A stretch of 64,000 nt of DNA from Saururus chinensis (taxonomy: Eukaryota > Streptophyta > Magnoliopsida > Piperales > Saururaceae): the NCBI GenBank assembly GCA_035235625.1, contig CP141148.1, positions 18,725,057 through 18,789,056 of the forward strand, written 5' to 3'. The notes beneath the pieces are model-generated. The model made no database searches and was not told the origin of the DNA. It saw nothing but the letters and a program-made list of their open reading frames with translations. Below are positions 48,350-60,814 of this stretch, piece after piece (position 1 is the first letter of the stretch; each line of letters starts with the position of its first letter). The position numbers and the translations under genes were made by a program.

Positions 48350-49109
48350 TTAATTGTGACACCCCATGTTCCGATTACACTTAACCCAAAAGGGTTATGA
48401 GTAATTATGTAATTTCAGATGAATATTAGGGGGTTTCAAGAGATAGAATTCTTGTATTTAGTTAGAGCTTGAAATAATAAGCGTAACAAACTAAAGAATG
48501 AGCGAAACGGAGGCCGGGAGTAAAAGTTATAGCCTTAGGAAACATGTCATATGGCGGGACCCACTTTGAAATAGTAAGATAACCTACCCATGTGGGGTCT
48601 AGTTTTTAAGGACTTGTCGATACGAGTCCATCGGTTCCAAGAACGTGCGATGCCAACTTCGGGATAAGAAGCTATCGTGTTTTGAAATTAGAATTATATT
48701 TGAATGAAATAATAATAAAATATTTAAGAGAGGATGAAATAGATGACATTAGCAAGCCGAGCCAAGCCGGAGCCGGAGCCAAGCCCGACATAGCCATTTG
48801 CGCGACACGGGTCCCATGTGATTGTGCGGCTGACTGCGCGACTCGAGCATCATGCGTCAAACACGCGGCATGGCTGCGCACGTTGCACCCAGCACCGTGA
48901 TGCGCGCGTAGGGTGAGAGCATGCGCGTGTATCCTAACTTCCATTTTATGCTCACACATCCTCTTATAAATATTTATTTATGTTCATTCTTCTGAAAGAG
49001 TTTCTAGAGTCGTTCTGAGTCTCTTTTTTTCAATTCAAAAGGTATTCTTAGCTAATTCGAGGGTGCTCTACGCAATGGAAGCGTCAATTCCTCGAGTTAG
49101 CAACCCTAT

Positions 49110-49620
49110 AAGGGGGGAACACCTCAGGGCAAGGGGAGGTTCTGTCTGCCACCTACGGGCTTGTGAAGGGTAAAGTGTCTCCGGGTAAGGGGAGGTTCTG
49201 TCTGTCGCCTACGGGTGTGGAAAGGGTAAAGTGTTTCCGGGGGGAGGTTTTGTCCACCCCCTACAGGCATGGGAAGGTTAAAGTTTCTCCGTGGAAGGGG
49301 AGGTTCTATCTGCCGCCTACGAGTGTGGGAAGGGTAAAGTGTGTTGGGGTAAGTGGAGGTTTTGTTCGCTGGCTACGGGCGCATGAAGGGTAAAGTGTCT
49401 CCAGACAAGGGGAAGTTTTGTCCACCACCAATGGATACGGAAAGTGAAAAGTGTCTTTTGGGTAAGGGGATGTTTTGTTCGTCACCTACGGGCATGTTGT
49501 GGGAAAAGTCTTTCAGGTAAAAGGGAGGTTTTGTTCGTCACCTACAGGCACGGAAAGAGAAATGTATTCCAGAATTAGAGGAGGTTCTGCCCACCGTCTC
49601 CGGACCTGAAAGGGGGGATG
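49110..49620 (+). repeat. Minisatellite, ~9 units of ~56 bp, inside LTR A
   Basis: Each unit carries AAGGGGAGGTT, a CTACGGGC-like centre and GGGTAAAGTGTCTCC, with 10-20 percent differences between units. The matching array in the other LTR copy is at 61690-62166 in reverse orientation. Unit number can change by slippage, so this is a poor clock for element age. Confidence 0.85.
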
Positions 49621-49744
49621 CCGTAAGGAGACGAGCAACTCCAAACGTTCCCACTTCTGGAACTGAAGGGGAGTACGCTTTGCTGACCTTATAATTTAAT
49701 ACGATTTATATGCATGCACATCATAATTAGTAATATACTAATTA

Positions 49745-49749
<5 letters not shown>

Positions 49750-49824
<75 letters not shown>
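49750..49824. repeat. (AT)n microsatellite
   Basis: About 37 uninterrupted AT units. The equivalent place in the other LTR copy (61530-61558) has about 14. Confidence 0.95.
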
Positions 49825-49826
<2 letters not shown>

Positions 49827-50485
49827 CAATTATCCGATATATGCTGATATGTTCCTATTTGATCTACTTTGATATATTCTATTCTGATCCGAATTACTAT
49901 GAAATGCTTTATTGTGATCTGGCATACTCCGATCTGATTTGATATGATCGGTATGGTCAGATGAAATTTGATATGATCTGATATAATCCAACATGTTCTG
50001 TTGTGTGTTCTGCTCCGCTCTATGATAGAGTGGGATGTGTGATTTTGCTAATGTTCTACTCACTTATGTGAGATGTGTATTTTGCTAATTTACTCACTTT
50101 CATGCAACGCCGATGCTTTATGATATTTCTGTCTGACTCCGAATGAATTATTTGGATATAAGGATATACGTATTTTATCGTATATGATTTTGTGATGTCT
50201 AATGTATGTATTAGCCATTAGGCAAAACTACTTTTGGATCCGATTGTATTGGAATAACGTCAGAGATGGTATCCAATACGTACATAGGCAACCAATGATA
50301 AAATAACATTGGCCTGATCCAAATTAGTTATAAAATTAAGTTTGTTTTGATCTACGCACAACAGAATGTTAAAGCTTTGTAGTGTGTGGAAGAACGTTAT
50401 GACTCTGATTTCTAATTTTCTCTTTATTTTATATACTCCGATTTCTATCTTCCGAATAACCCCCGGTCCGGGTCGGGTCGCCACA

Positions 50486-52150
50486 GATGGTATCGGAGGT
50501 TTGGTCAATCTGCGAGAGAAAAATATTTTAAAATATATTTTGATTTGTTTCAAATTCCAATTTTTAAATTGAAATTTTTTTGTTACGAGTGTGTTATTGG
50601 ATATTATATAAAATTTGATTCTGATTTTTGTCGTTTTGCATATGTGTTATCGGCTTTATGACGAACTCCGATTTTGAATGTGTTGTTCTGCATTTTTGAC
50701 ATCAGAATTAATTTAACCTTTGATTATATTTTTACCATTCCACATATGTGTCAATGGATTGAATAAAAAATTCTAATTGTAAATGTCGGTTTTGCATGTA
50801 TGATATCGGAATTAAGGAAAATTCCGATTGTGAACCTCCATTCTCTATGATTGATATCAAATTTAATTCTTACTCCAATTTTGAATTTTTGTTTTGTACG
50901 TGTGATATAAGATGTAAGTCTGACTCCCATTTTTGAATTTTATGTTCCACATGTGTTATATCAAATTAAAAGAAAATTCCAATTGTGAATCTTTCATTCT
51001 TTATATGTGATATTGGATTTGAGGATTTTGATTTTTGAACTTCCGCGTGTGTTGTATCAGATTCAAGGTGAATTCCGATTATGAGTTTTCAGTTTTCCAA
51101 GTTTTACATTCGATTTAATATGAACTTTAATTTTACGACTTCTGATTTTAAATTAGAAATAATTTTAATTTTTTGTCTTGCATGCTTTGCAAGTAATTGA
51201 TGCTATCGTTGATTTTATGAATTTTGATTACAATTGAGAAATTATATGAATTCTTGTCTGAATTCATTGCATAAGGATTTGTACGACAATCAATTTTATA
51301 AAATTTTAATCCTGAATCTAAAATGATTTGAAAACTTTACTACGAATAAACCATATTGGGTTTTGATTAGTAATTTTGTTTTACAAGTGTACATTGGAAT
51401 TGTTCTTAACTTTACTATTTATAAATTCTGATTTATTTAATTATAAGTAAATTAGAATTTCTATCCTACTTGTATCAGATTGATGTTATGAAATTTGCAT
51501 TTGAATAGTCATTATTTAAAATTACTTTTCTGAATATTGATTTTATACAGATTCTGATTTTCGATAGAATTAATTTGAAAGTTTGTTTCAACTGTGATAC
51601 TTGAATTAATACGACTTTCGATATTTGAACTTTTTGTTTGATATATATGCAATTGGATATAATACGAACTCTAATTTTATGACTTCTGATATTTAATTAA
51701 ACATGATTTTCAGAATGTGAATTAATATGAACCTTTTGTTATATCGAATTTGATGGTAATTATATTTGCATATGTTACACCCTGATGGACTCCAATTTTA
51801 TGAAATCTGATTTATAATTCAAGAATGATTTGAAATTTTATTTTGTCCGTATAATGTCAGTCCTTATCTGAATCTTGAGTTTTTCGAATTTCGATTTTCA
51901 ATCAATCAAACATGTTTGTTCTAAATCTCTCACATGCGTATTTTAGTAACTTTGATTTAAAAGAGTATGTCCAAGTTATTTTAATAGTAGAATTACCTAT
52001 GAGGAACCACTAAATGCCCATGGTATGGGACACAAGGCATTGGTGGATGCCTCTATGATTAATTATACCAAGGTATTAAAATAAAATTTGATTTTGAACT
52101 GTTTGTTGTACACTCGCACATCAGGTGAGCCGACCACTTTGGTGGTCCAT
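50486..52150 (+). mobile_element. Non-coding internal region of element A
   Basis: About 1.6 kb between the primer-binding-like site and the next LTR copy. It is made of loosely repeated phrases (AATTCCGATT, TTTTGCATGTGTGATATCGGA) with no gag or pol signature. An element with large LTRs and a short non-coding interior fits the LARD-like non-autonomous class. Left flank TTAAT (48350-48354) and the flank of the far LTR copy (TTAAC read on the reverse strand, 60810-60814) agree at four of five bases, supporting them as one insertion. Confidence 0.6.
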
Positions 52151-52403
52151 TCATATTACACCACATGGCACGAGCGCATGCGCGCGTATCTTAACTTCTG
52201 TTGTACGCTCTCACATCCTTCTCTTATAAATATTCATTTCAGTTCATTCTTCTGAAAGAGTTTCTAGAGTTGTTTTGAGTCCATTTTCTTCCGTTTAAAA
52301 GGCGTTCTTAGCTAACTTGAGGGTCTTCTACACAATGGAAGCGTCAATTCCTCGAGTTAGCGGCCCTATATGGAGGAAACACCATGGGGCAAGGGGAGGT
52401 TCT
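52150..52403 (+). repeat. LTR A second copy, first block
   Basis: Matches 48890-49141 of the full LTR (CTTATAAATATTCATTT, TTCTGAAAGAGTTTCTAGAG, ATGGAAGCGTCAATTCCTCG, GGCAAGGGGAGGTTC). It runs up to GTTCT (52399-52403), which is the target duplication of the LTR inserted next to it. The rest of this LTR copy is found at 60815-62166 in the opposite orientation. Confidence 0.8.
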
Positions 52404-53689
52404 TGTAACGCCCAAGATTTTTTATACATTTTCCTAAAAATTCAGGGAATTTTTTTGCAATATAACGTCTGTAAATCGGAGGAAAAATGACAAAATCAAA
52501 ACCTGATAAAACAGTTTATAATTTAAAACACTAAACATCAATTTTTCATCTAAATATTTCCATCATAGGGTCAAACATTGTACGGCCAAAGCAAATATCC
52601 TCAGGCACTACTCGAAAATAACCGTACGACTAAATTGCTATGATCATAGACTTTAAATACAAATCTCTCCCAGGCATCCCTGAGTGCAAGTCCTATAACA
52701 GTCCACAGACTAATCCAAATGAAAGTCCAGAATGATAAACATCTAACTTTTCATCTCACTCAATACATCATATCGTGGCACAAAAAAACTCGCAGTAAGT
52801 CAAGCATATACCTGAGTCCAAGGGAATCAATCCACCTCGAAAGCGAGCATCCATCTCCAGGAGCTCTCTGCACAACCTGCAAAACCTCCCGTACAACGGG
52901 GCTAAAAAGTAGGGTGATGAGTAGGAAAATACCCAGTAGGGGAATCCAAAATAGTGCACTCACTAAGTTCATAAATACATGCGTTCATGCAACTCAAACA
53001 TGAAGCAGATAGGCATATCAATATAATGCTCATACGCATACAAACATACCAAATGCACCATCGTGCCAAAGTCATATCAAATGCACCATCGTGCCAAAGT
53101 CATACCAAATGCACCATCGTGCCATCAAATTAAACTTATACAAACACCCTTATCCAGGGTCTTACAAACTTACTCTTATCATTGTACGCATACTCGTACA
53201 ACATATGCATACTTGTACAACCTTACTTGTACAATCATACTCGTACAACTTACACAAAATCACACTTACTGTCTTACTCAGAAACATACTCTCACAATCG
53301 TACTCAGAAACATACTCTCACAATCGTACTCATACACATACTCTTACAGTTGTGCTCATACACATACTCTTACAGTCCTGCTCATACACATATGCTTACA
53401 GTCGTGCTCATACTTATACGCTTATAGTCGTGCTCATACTCATAATCATACACATACTATCGACCACTGAAGCTCATTACAACTAATAAGTTCCAGCGTC
53501 AAAATAGAAAAGAATGCCACTGGGGCATCACCTTAACCTCTGGGGAGTGACTAGATGCCATGGACTTTTCCGAAGGTAAGGCACACCAATGCTCATGGGG
53601 CACTGGATCAAACAGGTAAGAGTAGATCCATGATACTGCTTACCTGAGCGCGCAAACATAAACACCCACACATAAGGGGTCATACAGTT

Positions 53690-53855
53690 GCCCACCATAA
53701 TGGGTCTTATAGTGCCATAGAATCGCCCACCATAATGGGTCTTATAGTGCCAGAGAATTGCCCACCATAATGGGTCTTATAGTGCCATAGAATCGCCCAC
53801 CATAATGGGTCTTATAGTGCCATAGAATCGCCCACCATAATGGGTCTTATAGTGC
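53690..53855. repeat. Tandem repeat, 5 units of ~36 bp
   Basis: Unit GCCCACCATAATGGGTCTTA plus TAGTGCCATAGAATC, nearly identical between copies. CACCATAATGGGT is partly palindromic. It lies inside LTR X. Confidence 0.93.
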
Positions 53856-53929
53856 TAGTGCCACTCTTGGGCAGAAATCATAGAGTGCCACTTGGGCAGA
53901 AACATACAGTGCCACTCTTGGGCGGAATC

Positions 53930-54240
53930 ATACAACGCTCTCAACAGAGCATCAAACGTTTGGGCTTATACAACACACAGACCAAATCAGAAACATATGT
54001 CACTCTTAACAGAGCATCAGATGTCTGGAATTTATATAGCACACAGACAAAGTCGGAAACGTACATCGCTCTCAACAGAGCATCAAATGTCTGGGCTTAT
54101 ACAGCACGTAGACCAAATTAGAAACATACGTCACTCTTAGCAGAGCATCAAATGTCTGGGCTTATACAACACACAGACCAAATCAAACATATTTCTCTCT
54201 CAACAGAGCATTAGATGTCCGGTGCTCTATACAACACATA
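53930..54240. repeat. Tandem repeat, 5 units of ~60 bp
   Basis: Unit contains CTCTCAACAGAGCATCAAAT, GTCTGGGCTTATACA and ACACACAGACCAAATCAGAA. CTCTCAACAGAG is a short hairpin. It lies inside LTR X. Confidence 0.92.
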
Positions 54241-54964
54241 GACAACATCACGCAGGATAAACACCATGGCAAGACATGAGAAATGCTCAGCCGACTCATT
54301 ATCGGCTAGCTCAAACACGAAACTTAATCCGTTGAACCCTCAGGTCTCAAACTCACAATGCTATCATTAGTTGTGCTTATAATTCAAGTTTGAATTAAGT
54401 ACATTATGCAGTACAATTATGCCAAACAACTCACAGTCCTCGACTGATCAAACCGAAGCTGAGCCCGATCCGAAACCCAAGTTCGTCAGCGCAACAGACT
54501 TCATTTAATCCGTCCACATCATGATCATAACACATCATACTTCAAACCCTTATAGTCTTACATACTTTGCCATCCATCTTATGGCCAAATCATCTTACAT
54601 TGACATCATCAAATGAAGCTCCTCAGAGCCAACCCAGTTGTCGCCCTATTACTTATATCTCACTTATTATGCTTACTTTTCACTTCATAATCTGTACGTT
54701 ATGTTTGTACAATTATGCACACTCTTACTGTCTAACAAACCTCACCCATCATACCCATATCCTTTGTCATCCGTCATACACTGACACATCCATATCCAAA
54801 TCCATACCAAACATTGAACTGCCCACATGCTCCGTACCGAACACTGATACTGCCCACATGCACATACACATATCCATAGCATAGGAAAATAGCCATCATA
54901 CATGTGTATGTCTATCACACATACGTATAACATACACATACAGTCATACATATGCAGCTTACAA

Positions 54965-55290
54965 ACATGCTCACTAGTCATCACTAGTGCATACATACAC
55001 ATTTATACATACCTCAAACATACACGCTAGCCATCACTAGCACATGCATACATACGTCAAACATACACGCTAGCCATCACTAGCACATGCATAATCCAAA
55101 CATACTCCAAACATGCACGCTAGTCATCACTAGCACATGCATACATACGTCAAACATACATGCTAGCCATCACTAGCACATGCATAATCCATACATACTC
55201 CAAACATGCACGCTAGTCATCACTAGCACATGCATACATATGTCAAACATACATGCTAGCCATCACTAGCACATGCATACACATTCATAC
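54965..55290. repeat. Tandem repeat, 6-7 units of ~45-70 bp
   Basis: Unit contains CACGCTAGCCATCACTAGCA and CATGCATACATACGTCAAAC. GCTAGTCATCACTAGC is an inverted pair. Units alternate in length. It lies inside LTR X. Confidence 0.9.
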
Positions 55291-56339
55291 ATACTTCAAA
55301 CATACTTAGCACAGGTATTACACATACATCAACCGCACTTACAGCTCATGTGCATGCCATATGTATATAAACATACCATATAATCATGCTTATATGCACA
55401 TCATGCAATCCTAGCATGCTACTACTCATTCAAGCATGCTATCATGAAATTACAAGTTCAAAGCTCCCCTACCTCGTTATCACGATGTTTGATGGCGAGC
55501 ACACGATGGTGGTGGCGTTGGCGGCGGAGTTGGCAGTCAAAACCATTGCCTAGCTGAGAGAGCTGCTGTCCCGAGGATTTAGGAAGCACCGGAACTACAC
55601 ACGGCCAAGCGAGGTGTCAAAAGTCAATGCGGCAAAACCTGCGATCCACGGCAGCACACTAGGGCGGCCGGGAGAAATGTCATGCCAACATATGTGGCGG
55701 TGCGACCAGAAGTCGATGGTGTACTCACTGAAGATCAACCGGTGGGTAAGACATGCTCGGCTGGCCATAAGACATCTAAATCGGCCGTGGACAGCACCCA
55801 ACGGCAACGATTTCACGTCAACAAGGGCCCACATAAGGGCGGAGAGCGTGGGACAATACTCGAGGACAAAGGAGAGGTGGAGGAGGGCTATGTGTCAACT
55901 CCACTCGGTGGCAAAGCCAATCGATGGTCAGGCGGCGCGAATGCGGCACCTAAACCCAAAAGCACACGTGTCGCCACAGGCACACGTGGCCAAAAAGTGC
56001 CACTTTAGGGGGAGATGGGTCTGACGGTAGTTGTCCAAGGCCCACAAGGGGGCAACTGAGCTATGGCCAGGAGGTGGTGGCCAGTTGAAATGGCGACATC
56101 GCCGATAGCCACCCACAACCAATACACATGGTGCGGGCAGCTGTGCATCTCGCATGGTATAGGGCAAAGGCAAGCGGCCCATTCTGAGCGGAAGTATAAT
56201 CGGGCCAAGTGGGGCTGACCCTCATTGTCGCCGAGCTGGGGCAAAGCCCATAATGGCCAAATGGCCCACAACTCGCCGATGGCAACAACCCGAGATGCAC
56301 CCAAAGCATCTAATCGGGTGGAGCAAGGCAATAGGGGCG

Positions 56340-59300
56340 AGGCCTGCCATAGGAAACTCTGGTTGACTCATTTGTAGGTGCGGAAGGCGCCCTCGTGACC
56401 AGCCACAGGAGTGTCCTGCAAGTACGAAATGATACGGTGGCGGATGTCAGTAACATCGGGAACCCACAGATGGTCCTTCTAGAAGAGAAGGTCATCCTGC
56501 CACACAAAGAAAGGCCAGGCTGCAGGGTCAGTCTGAAGGGCGGCAATGACCTCCTGTGTCCACGAATCCATGCCATAGGCCTACTGTAACTCCTCAATAA
56601 ATGGGCAAGAAAGAGTGGAGAGTGCGAAGCAAGAACCCGGTGCCGGACTGTGAGAGAGCGCATCGGCCACGATGTTCTCTGAACCTTTTTTATACACAAC
56701 TTCGTAGTCATAGCCCAGCAAACGGCTGAGAAGGAGTAGACACTCATTGTTCCAAGAAGTACTTCAGTGGTTGGTGATCAGTAGGAATCAGAAAACGGCA
56801 ACCCAATAATAAGGATGCCACTTGTCAATGGCGAGGATGATAGCCAACATCTCCTTCTCATACACTGACAAGGACAGGGACCTACCAGGCAGAGCTTTAC
56901 TGAAGTAAGCAATAGGGCGCTCATCTTGCAAGAGAACTGCTCCCATGCCCGCCTCCGACATGTCCGTCTCCACCACAAACGGCTGGCTGAAGTCCGGTAA
57001 GAGCAAAACCGGGGCAAAAGCCATAGCCTGTTTGAGCCCCTCAAAGGCCGTTTTGGCCTCGTCCGACCACACAAAAGCCTCCTTCTTTAGCAGCTCTGTA
57101 AGAGGGCGAGACAACTCACTATACCGATTGATAAACCGTCGATAATAATCTATAAGGCCCAGAAAGCCCCTGAGTGCCCGGACACATGTGGGTGGCAACC
57201 AAGAGAGCATGGCGGCCACCTTGGCTGGGTTAGTAGCAACACCACTATGAGAGATAATGTGGCCCAAATAATCAACCTACGAGCTGCCAAAGGAACACTT
57301 CAAATGCTTCAGGAATAAGGAGTTAGTGCGCAAGATAGAAAAGACCGACCTGAGATGCGTCAAGTGTTCTATCCATGATATGTTGTACACCAATATGTCA
57401 TCAAAGAAATCCAATATATATCGACACAGGAAGGGCCTGAAAATATCATCCATGAGGCACTGGAAGGTGGAGGGGGTGTTGGTCAACCCAAAAGGCATCA
57501 CAAGAAACTCGAAATGGCCATCATGAGTCTGAAATGCGGTCTTGTGCACGTCCCCAGGCTGCACACAAATCTGGTGATATCTGGAACGTAGGTCGAGCTT
57601 ACTAAAGACCCTGGCACTTGTCAACTCGTCCAATAGTTCTTCTATCACTGGTATGGGATATTTGTCTTTTATGGTGATGGCGTTCAAAGCGCGACAGTCA
57701 ACACAAAACCACCATGACCCATCTTTCTTGCGAACCAACAGCACTGGAGATGAATAAGAACTCACACTAGGACGAATGATCCCAGAGTGAAACATGTCTG
57801 CCACAAGCCTTTCTATCTCAGATTTCTGTATGTGAGGATAACGGTAAGGGTGGACATTGGCTGGAGCCGCCCCTGGGATTATCGGAATCTGATGGTCATG
57901 AGGCTGGACGAGAGGGTGACCCTGCGGCTCGGAGAACAAATCCTGATGGTCGGCCAGCAACTCCGGTAGATCTGAAGGCATCTCATCCTGAGACACCCCG
58001 ATAGTGGCACGCTGCTGCAAGAGAAGTCCTTGGGGGGCAAACCGGAAGAAGGAGCTCACGGCCTGGGCCGATAGAAGAGTGCTTGGCCGCGAACCTTCAA
58101 GCCGAACCTGCTGCCCATTAAGCTCGAATTCCATCACCATATCCCAGAACTTCCAAACCACATCACCCAACTTCTACAGCCACTGCACACCCAATACAAC
58201 ATCCGCCCCCTTCATGGGCAGCAAGAAGAGGTTGGTAACAAACGTGTGGCTCTGGATCGAGAGTGTAACCTGAGCGCACACACCTGCACTCCTGAGATGC
58301 TTGTTGTTGCCAATTAGCACATCAAATGGTTTCGAGTCCAATACAAAACAACCTAGCCGATGGGCTACCTGGTCGTTAATAAAATTATGAGTAGACCCAC
58401 TATTGATCAAGATAGCTACCTGCTCCTGTTTAAGGTATCCCTGTACCCGCATTGTGAGTGGAGTTAATGCTCCCGAAAATGCATGAACTAAAATTTCGGG
58501 CAGCACTTCCTCTGAAAGCAATGGGTCAATTCTGGCCCCGCTGTCCATGTCATGTTCTACCTCCTCCACAAGAAGGCTTCCCTTAACATCACAGCGGTGC
58601 CTGAGAACAAACTTCTTGTCATAGCGAAAACACTACCCCTTTGACCGGTGTTCTTCCATCTAGGCGGGAGTGAGGCATCGAACAATCTGATTGGGAGGTG
58701 TGGCATATTGGCCAAGGCAGCCATTTGTCGGACTGCTTGAGGAAGCTGCCATTGGATTGGTGCTCAAGATAGACTGGGGTGGAGGTCCCAGCCGCCCACC
58801 CCTACGCTGCCTAGTCAGTTTCTCTTCCTCAATTTGGGCATGGCGCACAACGTCCCTCATGCTAGCTCATGGAAAGTGGCACATTTCCTTAGAGATTTCT
58901 AGCTTTAACCCATGCTTGAACGTGCCCACCAAGGTGGCCACCGGCCATTCAAGGAGTCAATTGGACATCTTCATGAATTCTATACAGTATGCACGAATGG
59001 TGGTGGTCTGGCGCAAGGTGGACAACATCACGTTGAAGTCCTAAAATTCATTCGGCCCAAATTGAATGCAGAGCTCATCGGAGAAGGTTGCTGAGGTGGG
59101 GTACCATACCTCTTTCTCGAAACTCTGGAACCAAACTGATGCATCTCCATCCAGGTGAAAGGCAGCGATGTGTAGGCGCTCAGCCTCAGATTGCGTTCCT
59201 TGGTAGGAGAAGAACTTTTTTGCCTTATACAGCCATTCCACAGGGTCATCATCACCATTATAGCGGGGAAACTGTAGGTGAGTTAGGCGAGGTTCAGGCC

Positions 59301-60085
59301 CTCCTCGTGATCCACCGCGAGACCCTGGATACTCGTTCCACTCCTCTATGTCCTGAAACTGATTTGGAGGGGGCGGCATCATAGGGAAATTTTCGTGAAC
59401 ACCTGGTGTGCCTCGCATGTCCCAAGCTTGGCATTTCCCATCTGGCACTTGAACACCAATGCCAAATCGCACCGGACCAGGGAAGGCTCTCGTGTCAATG
59501 TCTGCTGGCATTGGAGAACAAGAGAAAGCCAGCTCAAGGGGATGGGACCGACTTCCCTTCTCCAGGACAGCAGGAGGCGGCCCTGGCAGGATGGGCATTG
59601 TGCGTACCAATGCCTCGCCCTTGGCTGCACTCGCCATATACATTGTTAGGACTTCCAACGCAGCCATGATGTTCTCGAGCTTGAGATCGCTGGCTGTTGC
59701 AGGAGGATTGGCCTTCGGGCTATCCGCAATTGCTAAAGCCGGCACCTCCTTCTCCAGATTAACCTCGGGGATAGCAGTAGCTTCCTTACCTCGAGCCATG
59801 GCCAGGGATCGTAAATGCTCCGATACCAATGATGTGCTCGGAGTAGGCACAATCGGTACCTAGGAGATCTACGCAGGGAAAGGGGAGAAGTAAGGAAAAA
59901 AGGGGAGAACCAGAATAACTTCAATTACATAACTTGAAAATAGAGAGGATCGCCCCATATAGGGGATGACCAGTCCCTAGGGAGTTGTGCCAGCCCAACC
60001 CAAGGCTGGTCTGGTTCCCTAGGAGAGCATGTCAGTTAGTGGTTCGGATAGCCTGGACCACTAACTAAACCAACATTGTTTTACA
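56340..60085 (-). mobile_element. Reina-like Ty3/gypsy fossil: LTR, gag, protease, RT, RNase H
   Basis: Read on the reverse strand: a short LTR (60085-59830, TGTAAAACAATG to CACATCA), a primer site TTGGTATCGGAGC, gag from the MARGKEATAIPEV start at 59799 (with FPRYNGDDDPVEWLYKAKKF and FHLDGDASVWFQSF), a protease near 58174-58569 (ILINSGSTHNFIN ... VVLGVQWL), reverse transcriptase 57277-58000 (KKDGSWWFCVDCRALN, VFSKLDLRSRYHQI, MPFGLTN, FFDDILVY), then RNase H 56788-57267 (FVVETDMSEAGMGAVLLQ). Order and short LTR fit the Reina chromovirus lineage. It looks broken in several places. Forward-strand frames here (for example 59459-59863) are shadows. Confidence 0.88.
59830..60085 (-). repeat. Short LTR of the Reina-like fossil
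   Basis: 256 bp on the reverse strand from TGTAAAACAATGTTGG to GAGCACATCA, directly before the primer-binding site. Length and position fit Reina elements. The partner LTR was not found in this window, so divergence cannot be measured. Confidence 0.6.
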
Positions 60086-60814
60086 TCCCAATATCCAAAC
60101 CAAAGCAAATACTAAACTACTACAATAATAAATAGTTCAATGCGACTAGGAAAGCAATAAAGTAAAGTCTGGGGGAGTCCTCTGAGAGACTGGTCAAGTC
60201 TGGTCATCATGCACAATAGTTTTGTTTGGTCGTACGATGTTTGAATGAGTAAAAATTTGTTTTGGAAAACTAATGTGTGATATTTTAAGTTATAAAAATA
60301 TTCTTTCACAGGTTTTGTATTCATTATTTTTTCCTATTTACAGTCATTATATTACAAAAATTTTTGTAAATTTTTAAAAAAGTATGATGAAAAAATCTTG
60401 GGCATTACTTAAAGGATGAAATCAGCTTTCATCCTTTAAAAGGACAAAATAAGCTTTTGTCCTTTTAAAGGATGAAACTGTGTCTTTTATCTTTAGAACC
60501 CATTCCTCCCCCGCCTTGCACTTCTGTTGCTCTACTTTGTCTGTTCTAGTGTGCTTCACCTCTCAATGTTGCTTGCTTTTAGACGACACTCTTCTCATGT
60601 CCATCTTTGGTCACTTGTCATTGACTCATCTCTCATTGTTGACTCGCCTCTTCTCATTGTCCTTGCTCACATCACAGATAGGGCTCTGACTAATTAGCCA
60701 ATAGGGCTCCTATTGTTTTCCTATGTGGAGATTTCATTTCAACGAGGTTTCTATTGTCCATCCTCTCTCTTGTCATGTTTTGTTCCTAATTGATCCAATC
60801 TTGTGCATGGTTAA
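60086..60814. other. Spacer with palindromic MULE modules
   Basis: Holds three palindromic modules at 60415-60480 (GGATGAAATCAGCTTTCATCC and TTTGTCCTTTTAAAGGAT), the same family as those at 17.0, 42.3 and 45.6 kb, followed by a CT-rich stretch. It could be the end of another non-autonomous MULE. No gene is supported. Confidence 0.5.

Larger units (their letters stand above)
48355..50485 (+). repeat. LTR A, full copy
   Basis: Starts TGTGACACCCCATG, ends GGTCGGGTCGCCACA, and is followed at 50487 by ATGGTATCGGAGG, a tRNA-Met-like primer site. It holds about nine tandem units of ~56 bp (49110-49620; core GGGGAGGTTCTGTC...CTACGGGC...AAGGGTAAAGTGTCTCC) and an (AT)n tract at 49750-49824. The second copy of this LTR lies at 52150-52403 and 60815-62166. 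Confidence 0.85.
52404..56330 (-). repeat. Long gypsy LTR X, larger block (reverse orientation)
   Basis: On the reverse strand the block ends GGGCGTTACA at 52404, right against the GTTCT duplication. Inside are four tandem arrays (53100-53470, 53690-53855, 53930-54240, 54965-55290), which is typical of long Tekay/Del-type LTRs, and a CACTATTTTGGATTCCCC region with a GAGGTAGGGG leader-like spot near 55475. Frames in 55600-56300 run both ways, match no protein and are LTR sequence. The other block of the same LTR begins at 62172. Confidence 0.75.

Noticed and set aside
53100-55290. Regularly spaced repeats that superficially resemble a CRISPR array
   Set aside because: Repeats are contiguous tandem units without unique spacers, they lie in a plant LTR, and no cas-like gene is near.
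55600-56330. Several 80-136 codon frames in a GC-rich tract on both strands
   Set aside because: The tract belongs to a long LTR block; frames overlap in all directions and carry no motif.
59388-59863. Forward frames of 84-134 codons opposite gag
   Set aside because: Shadow frames of the reverse-strand gag sequence.
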